This document shows, piece by piece, positions 7,586 through 9,908 of a stretch of 9,908 bases of DNA. The stretch's first letter is position 1. The number at the start of each line of letters is the position of its first letter. A program made the translations under genes and the position numbers. Below the pieces are notes generated by a model. The model had not been told where the DNA came from, made no database searches, and was given only the letters and a program-made list of their open reading frames with translations. This DNA is from Thermococcaceae archaeon (GTDB taxonomy: Archaea; Methanobacteriota_B; Thermococci; Thermococcales; Thermococcaceae), in contig JALSON010000241.1 in NCBI GenBank assembly GCA_026986455.1, positions 1 to 9,908 on the forward strand, in the 5' to 3' direction.

Positions 7586-7626
7586 ATGTATGCTGTGATA
7601 TTTGGAAAAAATCCAAGGCTCAGTGA
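7579..7626 (+). other. 15-codon upstream frame overlapping the Trm11-like start
   Basis: An ATG at 7579, with GAGGAG nine bases before it, opens a 15-codon frame that ends at TGA 7624-7626 and overlaps the start of the methyltransferase gene in another frame. It matters only if the transcript has a leader long enough to include the GAGGAG. It may be chance. Confidence 0.25.
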
Positions 7627-8686
7627 AGCTGAGTTTTATGCGTTCATCAGACGTTTCAACCTCAGGGTCAGGATTATTGAGGCATCACGTAACTGGGTGG
7701 TATTTGAGAGCAGCAAAAAGATCGAACATCTCTTCAGGAGACTCGGCGGTTCTCTGAAGCTCGTCAGGATAGTCGGTGAGGGTGAAACCGCTATTAAAGA
7801 GCTTGAATATGCAAGGTTCTTCACGGTTAGCCTCTACGGCCGGGAGGACTGGAAGCTCTGGAGGAGGCTGGGGAGCGGTATAAAGCGGGCTTTTAAGGCA
7901 GAAGGGCCGTCAAAGTTCTTCAAACCTGCACGGGTTTATTCAATGCCCTCCGAGCTCATTCTCAAGGGATTTCCTGAGGTGGGAGATTTCGTGTTTCTCT
8001 TCCGGGAAGATGGGAGCTTTCTGGTTGGGGAAACAATTAGAATCACAGACCCATTTGAGCTGAAAAAGCTCGATGTTGAGAGGCCAGTTCAGAGGCCGAT
8101 GCTTTCCATCCCTCCGAGGCTGGCAAGGATAATGGTGAATCTGACTGAAGTCCCTCAGGGAAATTTCCTTGATCCCTTCTGCGGGATAGGAACGATAGTT
8201 CAGGAGTTCGTGCTCCAGGGGCTGAACGCGTACGGCAGCGACTCGAATCCCAAAGCCGTCCATGGAGCAAAGGAAAATCTAAAATGGCTTAAGAAAGAGT
8301 TCAGAACTAAAAGAAGCGCCCGTTTTGAGGTCTGTGATGCAAGGAAGCTGAAAAAATGTTTCAGGGTAAAATTTGACGCCATCGTAACCGAGCCGTACCT
8401 CGGGGAACCCCTCAAACACAACCCCTCAAAGGGGGAAGCGGTTGGGATGGCAAACAGGCTTGACAGGTTTTACTTCTCGGTCTTTGACTCCTTCTCGGAC
8501 GTTATCAAGAGAAAAGGCGTGGTTGTATTTGTTTTTCCAGCGTACAGGCTGAGGGGAGGCGGGATATACAGAAAAGACAGGAAATGGCTGGAGAAGCTCG
8601 GGTTTGAGGTTCTCGGGAGATACACGGATTTTGAGGAGAGACACCGCCTTGTCAGGGATATACATGTGCTGGGGTACAGGGTTTAG
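7586..8686 (+). CDS. Trm11/Trm-G10-like SAM-dependent methyltransferase with TEPYLG motif
   Basis: This 366-residue protein has an N-terminal RNA-binding-like region (about 1-150, related to the THUMP/NFLD part of Trm-G10 enzymes) and a C-terminal Rossmann methyltransferase domain. Motif I is LDPFCGIGT (195-203), the acidic SAM ligands are Asp219 (SDSNP) and Asp251 (CDARKL), and motif IV is TEPYLG (268-273). Canonical Trm-G10/Trm11 enzymes, which methylate N2 of G10 in tRNA, have DPPY at that spot, so this is a divergent subgroup whose substrate may differ. The C-terminal RHRLVRDIHVLGY is family-like. The upstream in-frame TGA at 7580-7582 makes ATG 7586 the first possible start. No ribosome site is well spaced for it. 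The stop overlaps the CoA-binding gene by four bases. Confidence 0.82.
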   Translation: MYAVIFGKNPRLSEAEFYAFIRRFNLRVRIIEASRNWVVFESSKKIEHLFRRLGGSLKLVRIVGEGETAIKELEYARFFTVSLYGREDWKLWRRLGSGIKRAFKAEGPSKFFKPARVYSMPSELILKGFPEVGDFVFLFREDGSFLVGETIRITDPFELKKLDVERPVQRPMLSIPPRLARIMVNLTEVPQGNFLDPFCGIGTIVQEFVLQGLNAYGSDSNPKAVHGAKENLKWLKKEFRTKRSARFEVCDARKLKKCFRVKFDAIVTEPYLGEPLKHNPSKGEAVGMANRLDRFYFSVFDSFSDVIKRKGVVVFVFPAYRLRGGGIYRKDRKWLEKLGFEVLGRYTDFEERHRLVRDIHVLGYRV

Positions 8687-9111
8687 TCAATCAACCTCTC
8701 ATGCTCCTGCTTCATGCATCTGTGGGCGACCGCTGTTAAGCCGGCCTCCTTCGCCTTCCTGAAAGCCTCACGGCTGTAGGTGTTGAACTGGAACCAGACG
8801 ACCTTTGCACCCTTCTCCACCGCCTGCTCGATATATTCCATGGTGAATTCCGGCCTGACGAAGAGGTCGACGATATCGACTTCATCCGGAATATCGAGAA
8901 CGCTCGGATAGCACTTCCTGCCGAGAACCTCCTCGTACCGCGGGTTGACGGGATAAACCTCGTAGCCTTTCTCAAGCAGGTACCTCATAACATCATTTGA
9001 GGCTCTTTCCGGTCTGGGAGATGCTCCTACAAGTGCTATACGTTTGTTTTTTGTCAGAATCTCTTTAATGTCCTCATCCGTGAGCCTATCCACCGGCATT
9101 ATCCTGACCAT
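8683..9111 (-). CDS. CoA-binding domain protein, YccU-like
   Basis: This is a 142-residue single-domain Rossmann protein of the CoA-binding type related to YccU. It shows IALVGASPRPERAS (25-38) as the nucleotide-binding loop, the strand VYPVNPRY (52-59), VDIVDLFVRP (78-87), and the closing RCMKQEH (131-137), a hallmark of the family. Members resemble the CoA-binding domain of succinyl-CoA synthetase alpha chains but lack the ligase parts; their physiological role is unknown. The ATG at 9109-9111 follows GGTGATAAA, which favours it over ATG 9099. The gene overlaps the Trm11-like gene tail-to-tail by four bases, and its promoter appears to share a TATA element with the divergent PH-like gene. 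Confidence 0.9.
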   Translation of the reverse strand: MVRIMPVDRLTDEDIKEILTKNKRIALVGASPRPERASNDVMRYLLEKGYEVYPVNPRYEEVLGRKCYPSVLDIPDEVDIVDLFVRPEFTMEYIEQAVEKGAKVVWFQFNTYSREAFRKAKEAGLTAVAHRCMKQEHERLID

Positions 9112-9141
9112 TTTATCACCGTGGAATCTTCTCCCTAAAAG

Positions 9142-9149
9142 GATATAAG
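9142..9149. promoter_or_regulatory. shared symmetric TATA element between divergent genes
   Basis: GATATAAG (CTTATATC on the other strand) is centred at 9145.5, exactly 34.5 bases from both the plus-strand ATG at 9180 and the minus-strand ATG at 9111. The plus direction has a better BRE-like flank (TAAAAG). It is the only good TATA candidate in this 68-base gap for either gene. Confidence 0.55.
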
Positions 9150-9179
9150 CCTGTCTGTCGAAATCCGATGGGTGGTAGT

Positions 9180-9617
9180 ATGGCCCTCTATGAGGAAAGG
9201 ATTGTGAGCAAACTGTTTCTTCTGATTATACTCACTCCGATAGCGGTGATGGGGTGGGGAACTTGGAGAACCTACCTGGCCGGAGAGGGATTTGAGATTA
9301 TGCTGGCCTCCTGGATTTTCCTGACGTTTGTTCTGCTGGATATCATGGCGATCAAAATAGAGATAGATGAAGAGGAGCTGAGGATAAGAGGGCTTATCGG
9401 ACTCATCATCAGAAAAACCATCAGGATTGATGATATACGAAGCTTTAAGGTTAGCGACAACTGGATGAAGTGCTACGGGACGATGCATTTCACATTTCCG
9501 GCGAAGGGCTGTGTTCTCATAAACCGCCGCACTGGGTGGAGCGTTTCGCTCTCAACAAACAATCCCGAAGAGCTGGCCCGGGTGCTCTCTACCTTAGGCG
9601 TTCCACGAGAAGCTTAG
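9180..9617 (+). CDS. membrane protein with PH-like domain, function unknown
   Basis: This is a 145-residue protein. Two hydrophobic helices (about 11-27 and 39-57) form a hairpin, followed by a beta-rich domain (about 58-141). The pattern KIEIDEEELRIRG, IRIDDIRSFKV, then KGCVLINRRTGWSVSLST and NNPEELARVL is typical of bacterial PH-like (bPH) domains after a two-helix anchor. The C-terminal domain should lie in the cytoplasm. ATG 9180 is chosen because GGTGGT lies four bases before it and the TATA element is 34-35 bases upstream; an in-frame ATG at 9168 would add four residues but has no ribosome site. It overlaps the NfeD-family gene by 29 bases. No partner or ligand can be inferred from sequence. 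Confidence 0.75.
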   Translation: MALYEERIVSKLFLLIILTPIAVMGWGTWRTYLAGEGFEIMLASWIFLTFVLLDIMAIKIEIDEEELRIRGLIGLIIRKTIRIDDIRSFKVSDNWMKCYGTMHFTFPAKGCVLINRRTGWSVSLSTNNPEELARVLSTLGVPREA

Positions 9618-9908
9618 TGCCCTGTGCATTCACAACCCTCACCCTCTCCCCGGGCTTTGCGGAACCGTTGATGCACCGGGCATTCCAGAACTCGTTTCCA
9701 ATCTTTACAGTGCCTTCTGGGTCCAGCTCTATGATTACTGTGGCCTCCCTTCCGATGAAGGTCTCAATGCCAACCCCAACTTTTCTCTCAAAGTCCTTCC
9801 ATATTCTGGGTGCGGCTATTATGTCCTTTCCAATCAGCACCGCCAGAAGCAGGAGCACCGCTTTCACAGGGATATGGAGGCCCATGGCAGGCAGGATTAC
9901 AAGGAGCA
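9589..9908 (-). CDS. NfeD-family membrane protein, 5' end beyond window
   Basis: The frame is open to the right edge, so the N-terminus is missing; Met at 9885 lies inside a hydrophobic stretch (LLVILPAMGL then AVLLLLAVLIG) and is probably not the start. The visible part comprises transmembrane helices followed by a C-terminal beta-barrel (about the last 60 residues): VGIETFIGREATVII, GTVKIGNEFWNARC, KPGERVRVVNAQGTKLLVE. This order matches the short NfeD proteins, whose soluble domain is an OB-like barrel. In other organisms they are encoded beside SPFH/stomatin-like proteins and are linked to membrane quality control; such a partner may lie just right of this window. The stop overlaps the PH-like gene by 29 bases. 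Confidence 0.85.
   Translation of the reverse strand, partial: LLVILPAMGLHIPVKAVLLLLAVLIGKDIIAAPRIWKDFERKVGVGIETFIGREATVIIELDPEGTVKIGNEFWNARCINGSAKPGERVRVVNAQGTKLLVERLR

Noticed and set aside
9168..9179. Upstream ATG adding four residues (MGGS) to the PH-like membrane protein
   Set aside because: The bases between it and ATG 9180 are a good ribosome site (GGTGGT), and the predicted transcript start near 9171 would lie after the upstream ATG.

Overview
The window looks like chromosomal DNA of a hyperthermophilic euryarchaeon of the order Thermococcales, most likely Thermococcus. The basis is a WtpABC-type tungstate transporter, archaeal TATA elements about 35 bases before start codons, Shine-Dalgarno sequences of the GGTGA/GGAGG type, very short gene spacing, and a Trm-G10-like methyltransferase. 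No mobile element, CRISPR array, rRNA or tRNA gene was found. The genus call is inference from protein style, because no search could be run.

Layout. The left edge holds the 3' part of trmO (+), which overlaps tail-to-tail with wtpC. From there to about 4.9 kb everything is on the minus strand. Read in transcription order, these genes are an OB-fold-like small protein, an HDDC2/YfbR-type 5'-nucleotidase, a 211-base gap holding the wtpA promoter, wtpA (tungstate-binding lipoprotein), a small ICMT/PEMT-type membrane methyltransferase, wtpB (permease) and wtpC (ATPase with a C-terminal Mop/TOBE domain). At 4.90-4.96 kb two divergent promoters overlap, and a compact Era-like GTPase runs right. 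It meets, with a 4-base overlap, a minus-strand operon made of a helical-repeat protein, a 98-residue basic/helical protein and a YjbQ-family protein. A Trm11/Trm-G10-like methyltransferase (+) diverges from that operon and converges on a CoA-binding (YccU-like) gene. That gene in turn diverges, around a single symmetric TATA element, from a membrane PH-like gene. The last gene is a NfeD-family protein cut off by the right edge.

How the genes work together. WtpA, WtpB and WtpC form a complete high-affinity tungstate importer, which would feed tungstopterin enzymes in such organisms. The methyltransferase lies between wtpA and wtpB and overlaps wtpB by four bases, so it is probably translated with the transporter. 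Two genes concern tRNA modification or resemble such enzymes (trmO and the Trm11-like gene). The helical-repeat/98-residue/YjbQ operon is the least understood unit.

The points most worth a second look are the methyltransferase inside the wtp operon, a palindrome upstream of the wtpA TATA box, a T-rich stretch immediately after wtpA, the noncanonical TEPYLG catalytic motif in the Trm11-like protein, an overlapping 15-codon upstream frame at its start, the symmetric shared TATA element at 9142-9149, and the fact that all four tail-to-tail gene pairs overlap by exactly 4 or 29 bases.
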